Positions 1-8,220 of a stretch of DNA of 64,000 nt are shown here, one piece after another. The translations under genes and the position numbers were made by a program. The DNA is from G965237725 sp965237725 (GTDB taxonomy: Bacteria; Pseudomonadota; Gammaproteobacteria; Arenicellales; Poriferihabitantaceae), in assembly GCA_965237725.1 (NCBI GenBank), contig OZ250151.1:4092001-4156000 (forward strand), given 5' to 3'. How positions within the stretch are numbered: the first letter of the stretch is position 1; the number at the start of each line of letters is the position of its first letter. The notes below the pieces were generated by a model. It did no database searches, had not been told where the DNA came from, and saw nothing but the letters and a program-made list of their open reading frames with translations.

Positions 1-26
1 CCGATACCCAGGAATATCCACTACAT

Positions 27-66
27 CCGTCATCCCGGAATTCCGTAGGAATATCCGGGATCCATA
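27..66. repeat. 40-bp direct repeat, left copy
   Basis: This 40-bp unit begins CCGTCATCCCGG and ends GGGATCCATA. It recurs without a mismatch at 610-649. The two copies bracket the GIY-YIG gene and the tandem array. The window starts inside what looks like a preceding unit (positions 1-26 resemble the tail of the array unit), so the array probably continues to the left. Confidence 0.9.
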
Positions 67-67
67 G

Positions 68-355
68 TTAGATTATCATCGGATACAAATCCTTCCAGTG
101 TGGGTTTTGTTGTTCGATTAACTCTATCTTCCACCTCCGCCTCCATTTCTTCATAGCGTTTTCTCTGGATATGGCGGAGTACATGGTTTCATGAGTTTCG
201 TACCAGACTAGCCTATGTATATTGTATTTCTGGGTAAATCCAAAAACAACATTGTTCTTATGTTTCCATATTCGTTTAACCAGGTTTGAAGTTACCCCTA
301 TGTAAAGGGTTCCATATTTTTTACTCGTTAGAATGTAAACAGCTGGTTGTTTCAT
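68..355 (-). CDS. GIY-YIG single-domain endonuclease
   Basis: This 95-residue protein has the fold markers of stand-alone GIY-YIG (URI-like) nucleases: an N-terminal YILTSKKYGTLYIGVTSNL block carrying the paired tyrosine/glycine motifs at about residues 7-24, an arginine in VKRIWKH, and a glutamate in ISRENAMKKW that fits the metal-binding position. Such proteins are small predicted DNA nucleases of unclear cellular role. The ATG is preceded by an AAGGAAG Shine-Dalgarno sequence at good spacing. The gene is isolated between palindromic repeats, with a perfect 40-bp repeat on either side, which suggests that gene and repeats moved or were duplicated together. The function beyond nuclease fold is inference. 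Confidence 0.8.
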   Translation of the reverse strand: MKQPAVYILTSKKYGTLYIGVTSNLVKRIWKHKNNVVFGFTQKYNIHRLVWYETHETMYSAISRENAMKKWRRRWKIELIEQQNPHWKDLYPMII

Positions 356-403
356 TTTTATCTTCCTTGATAACGATAGATGTAATTTTATAATATCATG
401 TGG

Positions 404-423
404 ATTCCCGCGTGCGCGGGAAT
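404..423. repeat. Palindromic hairpin followed by AATGACGG
   Basis: The arms ATTCCCGCG and CGCGGGAAT pair perfectly around a 2-base loop (TG), followed by GACGGGTTGG. It lies upstream of the GIY-YIG gene and shares the ATGACGG end with other dispersed repeats in this window (near 6870, 6890 and 15095). There is no T-run, so it does not look like an intrinsic terminator. Confidence 0.7.
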
Positions 424-442
424 GACGGGTTGGGTAATATAT

Positions 443-649
443 CCGTCATCCCGGAAATTGCGCAGCGATTATCCGATTCCCAGAAATACTAACTCCATCC
501 GTCATCCCGGAAATCGGTAACGATTATCCGATATCCAGGAATACCAATTTCATCCGTCATCCCGGAAATTGCGCAGCGATTATCCGATATCCAGGAATAC
601 CAATTTCATCCGTCATCCCGGAATTCCGTAGGAATATCCGGGATCCATA
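443..649. repeat. Tandem array, four units of about 55-56 bp
   Basis: CCGTCATCCCGG starts at 443, 499, 554 and 610, a period of 55-56 bp. The first three units carry a variable middle (TTGCGCAGCGATTATCCGAT in two of them, a variant in the other). The last unit is the 40-bp form also found at 27-66. It sits just upstream of the lexA promoter region. It is REP/MITE-like rather than CRISPR, because the middles are near-identical and there is no distinct repeat-spacer structure. Confidence 0.85.
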
Positions 650-681
650 ATTAATTACTAATTTACAGGTAACTCAAAATA

Positions 682-697
682 CTGTATAAATATACAG
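682..697. promoter_or_regulatory. LexA operator (SOS box)
   Basis: CTGTATAAATATACAG is a full match to the CTGT-N8-ACAG LexA operator of Gammaproteobacteria and is almost perfectly palindromic. It lies 23 bp before the lexA start codon, where bound LexA would block transcription. It should therefore auto-regulate lexA and control the whole lexA-imuA-imuB-dnaE2 operon. Confidence 0.93.
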
Positions 698-720
698 TAT
701 ATGAATATTCCATTGAAACA

Positions 721-1338
721 ATGAAAACATGGACCTCCAAATTGACTGCCCGGCAGGAGCAAATTCTCGGAATGATTCGATCCACCATCAAAAACACCGG
801 CATGCCGCCAACCCGGGCGGATATTTGCGATCATTTTAATTTTCGTTCACCCACCGCCGCAGAAGACCATCTCAGAGCTCTGGCGAAAAAAGGCCGGATT
901 GAATTATTGCCGGGTCGTTCCCGGGGGATTCAACTGACCCATATGCCATCGCTCACCGGTTTGCCATTGATTGGTCGGGTTGCTGCAGGAGATCCCATAC
1001 TGGCAGAACAGAATATCGAAGATTATTTTGACCTTGACCCCAATGGTTTCAAACCCAAAGCAGATTATTTATTACGTGTTCGCGGGCTCAGTATGAAAGA
1101 TGTGGGGATTTTGAATGGTGATTTGCTTGCAGTACATAATACAAATCAGGCCCAGAGTGGACAAATCGTAGTGGCCCGATTGGGTGATGAAGTAACAGTT
1201 AAGCGATTCCGTCGACGAGGTAATAAAGTGACCCTGCATCCGGAAAACCCTGATTTTGATCCCATTGCAGTAGATTTGAGTCAGGACGAGTTTTTTATAG
1301 AAGGCCTGGGGGTCGGGGTCGTTCGTAACCGTCTATGA
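721..1338 (+). CDS. lexA: LexA repressor
   Basis: LexA is the SOS repressor, cleaved when RecA is activated by DNA damage. The 205-residue length is normal. Residues 1-70 form the winged helix DNA-binding domain (LTARQEQILGMI, PPTRADIC, SPTAAEDHLRAL). The self-cleavage site is Ala89-Gly90 in RVAAGDP. The catalytic Ser124 (GLSMKD) and Lys161 (VTVKRF) are both present, so it should be cleavable. The SOS box at 682-697 lies directly upstream. Its stop overlaps the imuA start (ATGA), indicating an operon with the mutasome genes. This is probably a cassette-associated LexA; the genome may carry another. Confidence 0.95.
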   Translation: MKTWTSKLTARQEQILGMIRSTIKNTGMPPTRADICDHFNFRSPTAAEDHLRALAKKGRIELLPGRSRGIQLTHMPSLTGLPLIGRVAAGDPILAEQNIEDYFDLDPNGFKPKADYLLRVRGLSMKDVGILNGDLLAVHNTNQAQSGQIVVARLGDEVTVKRFRRRGNKVTLHPENPDFDPIAVDLSQDEFFIEGLGVGVVRNRL

Positions 1339-2135
1339 CTTCAAAAGTTTCAGAACAATCTGTTTCCTATGGCCCAAGTGATGACTTGGGTGATGACTTG
1401 GGTGATCGTTCATACCATGAACCGGAAAAACAGGATGAATTTGAACATAAAGATATTGATGCATTATTAAAAATTGATCCTTCATTATGGCGGGGGCATG
1501 CCGGAAATACAGTACGAGGTGAAACCATTGATAGTGGTTTCCCGGACTTAAATGCATTATTGCCAACCGCAGGCTGGCCTTTGCAATGTGTGATTGAACT
1601 GGTGGTAGATCAATGGGGTAGTGGAGAACTTCAGGTCCTAGTGCCATTGATGCGGCAATTGGGCCAAAAAAAATGGAGTCTGGAAAGCCAGGGTCAGAAA
1701 GATCTGGATCAAAAAAATCAGGGCCAAAAAATAGCATTTATTGCGCCGCCGTATTTGCCCTATGCGCCGGCGTTTCACAATGCGGGAATCGATCTGAATA
1801 ATTTGGTTATTGTCGATAGCGATATTCCAGCAAAAGATAAATGGTGGTGCGCAGAAAAAATGTTACGCCATAGTGATTGCGGACTGGTTTTGGTCTGGCC
1901 GGATCGCCGATATATTCGCACCTGGGCCAGTCAGATTCGCCGCCTCCAGGTTGCGACAACAATGGCCAATAATCTTTGTATGGTATTCAATTGCGGCAAA
2001 CCCGTAGACACGCCGGTATCATTGCGGCTCAAACTGGGTTATTGCCATAGCGGTATTTCAGTGCAAATCATGAAGTCCCGATTGAGTTGGCAAAAAGGTT
2101 CTACGATTATTCCCAATAGCGCATTGCCGGCATGA
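1335..2135 (+). CDS. imuA: ImuA, SOS mutasome accessory protein
   Basis: ImuA is a RecA/SulA-like protein that works with ImuB and DnaE2 in damage-induced mutagenesis. The recognisable core starts near residue 48 (DPSLWRGHAG) and includes GFPDLNALLPTAGWPLQCVIELV and GSGELQVLVPLMRQL, typical of the family. Position between lexA and imuB, with ATGA overlaps on both sides, makes the assignment firm. The first 45 residues are acidic, low complexity and contain a 12-bp in-frame DNA duplication (two DDLG copies, about 1378-1404). A second repetitive insert rich in Q, K and G lies near residues 112-134. Both look like loop expansions that do not affect the fold. Confidence 0.9.
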   Translation: MTSKVSEQSVSYGPSDDLGDDLGDRSYHEPEKQDEFEHKDIDALLKIDPSLWRGHAGNTVRGETIDSGFPDLNALLPTAGWPLQCVIELVVDQWGSGELQVLVPLMRQLGQKKWSLESQGQKDLDQKNQGQKIAFIAPPYLPYAPAFHNAGIDLNNLVIVDSDIPAKDKWWCAEKMLRHSDCGLVLVWPDRRYIRTWASQIRRLQVATTMANNLCMVFNCGKPVDTPVSLRLKLGYCHSGISVQIMKSRLSWQKGSTIIPNSALPA

Positions 2136-3733
2136 GTGCAACGCCTGTTGCAAAAAAGTCTATTGCGCTGATTGTCGATGGTTCGAAACCCAATCAGGCC
2201 CATGTCAATCCGCAATATGTTGAGCATGAATATATTGAGCATGGGCCGGGACATGAGCCTGGGCATGGCCAGTTAGAAAAGGCTGGCAATATATGGATAT
2301 GTATTTATTTCCCCCGCATTGCCCTGGAGGTATTGGATTGCGTTGACGGTATTCCTGTGGTGGTTATCGAGGAAGTGCGTGGGAAACAGGTTATACATAC
2401 GCCCTGTGAAATTGCATTATCCCAGGGCGTTATGCCTGGCATGCCGTTAAATGCGGCCAATGTGCTGTGCAATAACCTGTCTATACAAATAAGAAATCCG
2501 GCGGGTGAAGAAAAAAGATTACAACTGTTATCCGAACGGGTAGCAAAATTTACCCCCAATGTTTCATTGTCTCCCCCGGATATCCTGTTTCTGGAAGTAT
2601 CCAGAAGCCTGAAATTATTTGGTGGATTTAAAAAATTATTCACTCGCATTGAACAGGAATTTAGTGAAAACCTGGTTATAAGCAGCGCACCAACGGCAGT
2701 TGCAGCACAATTGCTCGCCCGTAATGGCATGGAAAAAGTGGTGCGCAGAAAAGCCGAGTTGAAATCAGTTTTGGGAAAAATAGAAATCAGCAGCACAGAT
2801 TTGCCCGTTGCTCTGGTTGAGCAATTATCCAAATGTGGATTACAGACGCTGCGTGACCTTTGGCGGTTATCTCGTGCTGATCTAGGGCGAAGATTTGGCG
2901 CAAAATTATTGGATTTTCTGGACAAGGCCTGTGGAGAACAGCCCGATCCCAAGACGATGGCATCACCGAGAACCCGATTCTTTTATCGGATGGAATTGCC
3001 GGTTGAAACCGAGAATAATAAATTATTGATATTGGCGGCACAAAATCTGTTTGAAAAAGCACAAAAGTTTCTGGAGTCCCGCAGTGCAGCAACAGAAATC
3101 ATGACTTTCCGATTCTGGTATCAGAATCCACCTGAAGAGCATAATAAATATGCCTCATTAATTATTCGATCTCAGAAAGCCCATCGGCAACCACAAAAAT
3201 TCTTGCCCCAGTTTCGTGAGAAACTCGAACGAACCAGAATATTCAGCCCGGTAGGTAGTGTATCCCTGCGCATAGATCAGGTTGTGCCTTATTGCGCCAC
3301 TAGTGTTGATTTATTCCAGCCGAAAAATGCTGATTATCTGGATTGGTCGCAACTAGCTGATATTTTGATGGCGAGGGTAGGTTCGAGCATGCTTTATCAG
3401 GTGGCGCCGGAAAATGATCACCGACCGGAAAAATCCTGGCGATGCAATAAAGTGAGTCATGTGAATCGGGCAAAAACTAAAAACAAAAGCCTGTCTGTGT
3501 CGTCTCGGCCTTTATGGTTGTTGCCAAAACCCGAACAAATAGCCCAACCCATTAAAAACCTGAAACTGGTCAGTGGTATCGAGCGTATCGAAAATGGCTG
3601 GTGGGCTGATAAAGATATACGTCGTGATTATTATGTGGCAGTGACCGATTGCGGTAACCGATGCTGGATATTTCGGGATCTGGATAATGACGGGCAGAGT
3701 GACCAATGGTACGTACATGGCGTTTATGGTTAA
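2132..3733 (+). CDS. imuB: ImuB, inactive Y-family polymerase-like protein
   Basis: ImuB (533 residues here) is the Y-family-like scaffold that links DnaE2 to the beta clamp; in studied species it lacks polymerase activity. The Y-family region starts around residue 51 (NIWICIYFPRIALEVLD). Here the FPRIALE segment takes the place of the catalytic DxD motif of active Y polymerases, as expected of ImuB. A helix-hairpin-helix-like section follows (LSKCGLQTLRDLWRLSRADLGRRFG). The first 50 residues are a His/Gly/Glu-rich extension not typical of the family. The start overlaps the imuA stop and 18 bp separate it from dnaE2, so it should be co-transcribed under LexA control. Confidence 0.92.
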   Translation: MSATPVAKKSIALIVDGSKPNQAHVNPQYVEHEYIEHGPGHEPGHGQLEKAGNIWICIYFPRIALEVLDCVDGIPVVVIEEVRGKQVIHTPCEIALSQGVMPGMPLNAANVLCNNLSIQIRNPAGEEKRLQLLSERVAKFTPNVSLSPPDILFLEVSRSLKLFGGFKKLFTRIEQEFSENLVISSAPTAVAAQLLARNGMEKVVRRKAELKSVLGKIEISSTDLPVALVEQLSKCGLQTLRDLWRLSRADLGRRFGAKLLDFLDKACGEQPDPKTMASPRTRFFYRMELPVETENNKLLILAAQNLFEKAQKFLESRSAATEIMTFRFWYQNPPEEHNKYASLIIRSQKAHRQPQKFLPQFREKLERTRIFSPVGSVSLRIDQVVPYCATSVDLFQPKNADYLDWSQLADILMARVGSSMLYQVAPENDHRPEKSWRCNKVSHVNRAKTKNKSLSVSSRPLWLLPKPEQIAQPIKNLKLVSGIERIENGWWADKDIRRDYYVAVTDCGNRCWIFRDLDNDGQSDQWYVHGVYG

Positions 3734-3751
3734 TGGGTATTTCATGTTGTT

Positions 3752-6700
3752 GTGAAAACGTTACCTGATTATGCTGAGCTCCATGTAATCAGTAATTTCA
3801 CTTTTTTACGTGGCGCATCCCATCCCGAAGAACTGGTGGCGCGAGCCGATGAGCTGGGATACACAGCTATTGCCCTGACCGATGAATGTTCTTTTTCCGG
3901 CGTAGTGCGTGGACATCAGGAGGCAAAAAAGCGTGACATTCACTTTATTGTTGGTACTGAGATAAATTTAGAAAAAGGCCCAAGATTGGTGCTGCTGGCC
4001 ACGGATCGGAAAAGTTATGGCGAGCTGTCTTATTTGATCAGCCATGGTCGTCGTCATGCAGAAAAAGGTGAATATTGTTTAACCAGAAATGATTTTGGGG
4101 AATTGGCACCCCAGGGTTGCCTGGCGCTGTGGCTGGCAGATTCGGAATCCCTTGCAGAAGATGGCGCCTGGTTATCCCAGCTGTTTCCGGGTGCCATATG
4201 GATTGGGGTGAATCTGGGGCGCAGTGGTGAAGACAGCAAAATTCTGCTGAGATCTGAAAATATGTCCAGGCAATGTAAATTACCTCGGGTAGCCTGTGGC
4301 AATGTGCAACTCCATCATCCCCAACGCCGACCCCTGAGAGATACGTTAACCGCCATTCACCATAAAACACCCCTTGCAGAATTAGGTTATTTGTTGCCTG
4401 CAAATGCTGAGCAACACCTGCGGCCCCGGTCCCATTTGCAAAGACTGTATCCAGCAGAATTACTCGACGCAACCATAGAAATTTCCAGACGATGTCAGTT
4501 CTCACTGGATGAGCTTCGCTACGAATACCCGGATAATCTTATTCCCCATGGACACACCGGAACGACCTGGCTACGGCATTTAACCGAGCAGGGGATTGAG
4601 AAACGCTGGCCAGGCGGCGTGACTGAAAAAGTGCGGTCCCAGATAGAAATGGAACTAACGCTAATCACCGAATTGCGTTATGAGCCCTATTTTTTAACCG
4701 TCCACGATATTGTCAACTATGCCCAGCGCCAAAGCATCCTGTGTCAGGGCCGGGGGTCAGCGGCTAATTCCGCGGTATGTTATTGCCTGGGCATTACCGA
4801 GGTGGATCCATCACGAATCAATTTATTGTTTGAGCGTTTTATTTCCAGGGAGCGAGATGAGCCGCCGGATATCGATGTGGATTTTGAGCACGAGCGTCGG
4901 GAGCAGGTAATTCAATACATATACAACAAGTATGGCCGTGACCGGGCAGCCATTGCGGCGACAGTTATTACCTATCAACCCCGTAGCGCAATCCGCGATG
5001 TGGGCAAGGCCATTGGTTTGTCTCTGGATCAGGTTGGTCACATCGCAAAATCTATTCAGTTCTGGGACGATCGAAAAATACTCGACCAGCGTTTGGCTGA
5101 GAGCGGTTTCGACCCTGAGAATTCCAAAATTGTTTTGTTGTTAACCCTGGTGGAACAATTGCTCGGTTTCCCACGGCATCTTTCCCAGCACGTAGGTGGG
5201 TTTATTATTTCCCAGGGGTTGCTGAGTAAACTGGTGCCCATCGAAAACGCATCCATGGCGGATCGTACGGTGATCCAGTGGGAGAAAGATGACCTTGAGG
5301 CCCTGGGTTTACTAAAGATTGATGTGCTGGCTTTGGGCATGTTGAGTGCCATACGAAAAAGCTTCGAATATATTCGAAGCTATCGGGGCGAGTCTTTGTC
5401 CATGAGCACATTGCCCAAAGAAGATCCCAGGGTCTATAACATGATTCAACAGGCGGATACTGTGGGTGTTTTCCAGATCGAATCCCGGGCGCAAATGTCC
5501 ATGTTGCCACGGTTGAAGCCAGCCTGTTACTACGATTTGGTGATTGAAATTGCCATTGTACGGCCAGGGCCAATCCAGGGTGATATGGTTCATCCCTATC
5601 TAAAAAACAGACAAAACCCGGAGGCGGTAACTTATCCCAGTGAAGCATTAAAAGAAGTGCTTGAACGTACCCTGGGGGTGCCCATATTTCAGGAACAGGT
5701 GATGAAGATCGCAATTGTGGCTGCGGGTTTTAGCCCGGGTGAAGCAGATCAACTGCGAAGATGTATGGCGGCGTGGAAGCGAAGGGGTGGCCTCGAAAAA
5801 TTTGAGCACAAGTTATTGAGTGGCATGCAGGCGAGGGGGTACAGCACTGAATTTGCTCAACGTGTGTTTAGTCAGGTCAAGGGTTTTGGTGATTATGGTT
5901 TTCCGGAATCCCATTCAGCCAGTTTTGCATTGTTGGCTTATGTTTCTTCCTGGTTGAAATATTATGAGCCAGCGGTATTTTGCTGCGCCCTGTTAAACAG
6001 TCAACCTATGGGGTTTTATCGACCTGAGCAATTGGTCAATGATGCTGTGCGACATGGTGTAGAAATTCGGCCGGTTGATATCAATTCCAGTAACTGGGAT
6101 TGTCATCTTGAACGTTCAACTAAAAAGCAGCCTGCGGTACGTCTCGGTTTACGAATGGTTAAAGGCCTTTCAAAAGCCGTTGCTGAAGAAATTATTGCTC
6201 AACGTGATGATTCACAGTTTAATAACATTGCGGAGGTGGTTCATCGTTGTAATATCGACCGAAAGAATCTCTCGTCTTTAGCCGCTGCCAATGCTTTGTC
6301 GGTGATAAGCGGTAATCGCCATCGCGCTTACTGGGATGCGGTGGGTACAGAACCTGGAATGGAAGTTACCGGTATGCCGGTTTTTAATGAAGCTGAACCA
6401 TTATTACCCATACCCAGCGACTGGGACAATACCCTGGGAGATTATGCCAGCACGGGATTAACCCTGGGGCATCATCCACTTTTTTTGCTGCGCCCGGTAT
6501 TAACTGACAAAGGTGTGTTTTCTGCGGCGGAGTTAGGCGCCCAGCAAAATGGAAAAATTCTCAGCGTTGCGGGCCTGGTTATAAACCGGCAGCGGCCGAT
6601 GACGGCATCAGGGGTTGTGTTTCTGACCCTTGAAGATGAAACCGGCCAGGCCAATATCGTGATCTGGCCAAAGGTAGTCGAGCAACAACGCAGGGCGCTG

Positions 6701-6835
6701 ATGCAATCCCGATTAATGAGGGTTACCGGTAAACTGCAGATCGAAAGTAATGTGATTAATTTAATCGCTTATCGGCTGGAAGATTGCAGTGATCTGATAG
6801 GATCGTTGATGACCAAGTCCAGGGATTTTCATTGA
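3752..6835 (+). CDS. dnaE2: Error-prone DNA polymerase DnaE2
   Basis: DnaE2 is a C-family polymerase performing translesion synthesis in the SOS mutasome. The 1027 residues are the usual length. An N-terminal PHP domain is visible (HVISNFTFLRGASHPEEL, LTDECSFSG). The polymerase active-site aspartates lie in PDIDVDFEHERRE at about residues 373-385, and the palm/fingers block IVRPGPIQGDMVHPYL follows. A C-terminal OB-fold (ILSVAGLVINRQRPMTASG) ends the protein, and the clamp-binding tail of DnaE1 is absent. The start is GTG, since the reading frame has a stop 21 bases earlier and no ATG in between. It is the last gene of the SOS-box-controlled operon. Confidence 0.95.
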   Translation: MKTLPDYAELHVISNFTFLRGASHPEELVARADELGYTAIALTDECSFSGVVRGHQEAKKRDIHFIVGTEINLEKGPRLVLLATDRKSYGELSYLISHGRRHAEKGEYCLTRNDFGELAPQGCLALWLADSESLAEDGAWLSQLFPGAIWIGVNLGRSGEDSKILLRSENMSRQCKLPRVACGNVQLHHPQRRPLRDTLTAIHHKTPLAELGYLLPANAEQHLRPRSHLQRLYPAELLDATIEISRRCQFSLDELRYEYPDNLIPHGHTGTTWLRHLTEQGIEKRWPGGVTEKVRSQIEMELTLITELRYEPYFLTVHDIVNYAQRQSILCQGRGSAANSAVCYCLGITEVDPSRINLLFERFISRERDEPPDIDVDFEHERREQVIQYIYNKYGRDRAAIAATVITYQPRSAIRDVGKAIGLSLDQVGHIAKSIQFWDDRKILDQRLAESGFDPENSKIVLLLTLVEQLLGFPRHLSQHVGGFIISQGLLSKLVPIENASMADRTVIQWEKDDLEALGLLKIDVLALGMLSAIRKSFEYIRSYRGESLSMSTLPKEDPRVYNMIQQADTVGVFQIESRAQMSMLPRLKPACYYDLVIEIAIVRPGPIQGDMVHPYLKNRQNPEAVTYPSEALKEVLERTLGVPIFQEQVMKIAIVAAGFSPGEADQLRRCMAAWKRRGGLEKFEHKLLSGMQARGYSTEFAQRVFSQVKGFGDYGFPESHSASFALLAYVSSWLKYYEPAVFCCALLNSQPMGFYRPEQLVNDAVRHGVEIRPVDINSSNWDCHLERSTKKQPAVRLGLRMVKGLSKAVAEEIIAQRDDSQFNNIAEVVHRCNIDRKNLSSLAAANALSVISGNRHRAYWDAVGTEPGMEVTGMPVFNEAEPLLPIPSDWDNTLGDYASTGLTLGHHPLFLLRPVLTDKGVFSAAELGAQQNGKILSVAGLVINRQRPMTASGVVFLTLEDETGQANIVIWPKVVEQQRRALMQSRLMRVTGKLQIESNVINLIAYRLEDCSDLIGSLMTKSRDFH

Positions 6836-6923
6836 TTAGGCTAATGAAACCGGATTCTGGTTTTCGCCAGAAATGACGGGGAAACCTCAGAATGACGGTT
6901 GGAACAGGAGAGCAGTTATAGCT

Positions 6924-6976
6924 GTCATCCTGGACCCCCGATCGGAGTCGGGGGGCAGGCTTGATCCAGGATCCAT
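6924..6976. repeat. Dispersed GTCATCC...GGATCCAT hairpin repeat
   Basis: The element begins GTCATCCTGGA and ends CCAGGATCCAT, which are inverted copies of each other. A GC-rich inner hairpin (CCCCCGA / TCGGGGG) lies between. It is the same family as the units at 27-66, 443-649 and 14979-15012, but with a different inner hairpin. It fills most of the 199-bp gap between dnaE2 and the serine hydrolase gene. AATGACGG half-elements lie at about 6871 and 6889. Confidence 0.75.
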
Positions 6977-7034
6977 TAAAAAATATATTTGATACCAGGG
7001 CACAATAACAATAAACATTAAGTACAATAAAACT

Positions 7035-8174
7035 ATGGCAAAGATAAAAACTCATACCAATCCCGACCTCACATTAGTTGAAGATAACAAGGCCCGTTGG
7101 AATACCCCGGCTCACCGTCGTCACGGGTTTCACAATCTACATAAAATTAATCGATACGGATTGTTATTGCGCTCCGATCATGTATTAACTTTAGACGAAA
7201 AAATAGATTCCAGCATCTCGGAAATACCCGGTGTGAAAGAATTAACTGAAAGCCAAATCTTTTCGGCAATGGTTGTACTTAAAGATCAATCTGTTCTGTA
7301 TGAATCTTATGCGCCAGATTTTGATGCGGATCATCCTCATACCATCATGTCGATCACAAAAATATTTGTGAATTTAATGGCTGGCGAGATGGTTGCTGCA
7401 GGAGAAATTGATCTGGATAAGACCATGGGTTTTTATCTGCCTGAAATTGGCAGTGGTTATGCAAAAGCAACTATCCAGGATATTATGGATATGAACATTG
7501 AAAATGAATATTCTGAAGATTATGGAGACCCATTTACCTCGTCTTATGGCCAGGAGTCAACTATAGGATGGCGGCTGCCTAACGACCAGGAAAAACACCT
7601 AAACATGTTTGAATTTCTCAGCAATATAAAGAGCAATGATTTAGTCAATCATTCTGGACTGGTAAATTATAAATCAGCCAATACTGATGTTTTAGGTTGG
7701 ATGGTTGAACGAGTTGGTGGCAAACCTCTGAGGCAATGGGTTCTCGAAATTATTGAAGCTGTCGGCATTGAGGGCACATTTTATTGCAGCACTGATCGAA
7801 ATGGATTTCCCGTTGCTGATGGTGGTGGTTGTATGAGCGCACGAGATCTGGCGCGAATCGGATTGTTATTTGCCCGCCGTGGATCAGGGGTTGCAAATAG
7901 AAATGTAGGTGATAAAGAATTTATTGAAAACACGCGCAACCGACCGCGTATTCCATACGGGCCGCCCAGAGAATGGATGGGATACAGTAACCAGATGTTT
8001 ACCAATGGCGCATGGGTCGGTCATGGCGGATATGGTGGTCAGTTTTTACTCACCGATCTGAACACTGGAGTGTCCTGCGCGTTTTATTCCGTCCTTGAAA
8101 ATACCAGTGGATTTGACGTTAACTACGCAGCAAAATTAATTAAAATGTTAGAGGATGTGGCTGGTCAATGCTAG
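7035..8174 (+). CDS. Serine hydrolase, class C beta-lactamase fold
   Basis: The 379-residue protein belongs to the penicillin-binding/beta-lactamase-like (AmpC fold) serine hydrolases, a group including esterases, amidases and 6-aminohexanoate-dimer hydrolases. The nucleophile motif SxxK is SITK (about residue 111), the second motif is YKSAN (about residue 213) and the third is the HGG triad in GHGGYGG near residue 332. No signal peptide is seen, arguing against a periplasmic antibiotic resistance enzyme; a cytoplasmic amide or ester hydrolase is more likely. The neighbouring betaine transporter suggests, without proving, an amide or ester of a quaternary amine as substrate. Confidence 0.78.
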   Translation: MAKIKTHTNPDLTLVEDNKARWNTPAHRRHGFHNLHKINRYGLLLRSDHVLTLDEKIDSSISEIPGVKELTESQIFSAMVVLKDQSVLYESYAPDFDADHPHTIMSITKIFVNLMAGEMVAAGEIDLDKTMGFYLPEIGSGYAKATIQDIMDMNIENEYSEDYGDPFTSSYGQESTIGWRLPNDQEKHLNMFEFLSNIKSNDLVNHSGLVNYKSANTDVLGWMVERVGGKPLRQWVLEIIEAVGIEGTFYCSTDRNGFPVADGGGCMSARDLARIGLLFARRGSGVANRNVGDKEFIENTRNRPRIPYGPPREWMGYSNQMFTNGAWVGHGGYGGQFLLTDLNTGVSCAFYSVLENTSGFDVNYAAKLIKMLEDVAGQC

Positions 8175-8220
8175 CATTGGTCATTCTTTGGCTAATCAGT
8201 TATCGTTATAGAAATTTTGG

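Noticed and set aside
443..649. Regular 55-bp spacing suggested a CRISPR array
   Set aside because: The units are repeated nearly whole with no unique spacers, no cas genes are near, and single copies of the unit occur elsewhere.
1333..1737. Open frame on the minus strand opposite imuA
   Set aside because: It lies fully inside imuA and part of its open length comes from the low-complexity repeats; no family resemblance.
2305..2952. 215-codon minus-strand frame inside imuB
   Set aside because: The sense strand encodes a well-supported ImuB; the antisense product has no domain and no ribosome binding site.
5205..5714. 169-codon minus-strand frame inside dnaE2
   Set aside because: The plus strand here encodes the conserved palm region of DnaE2, so this is a shadow.
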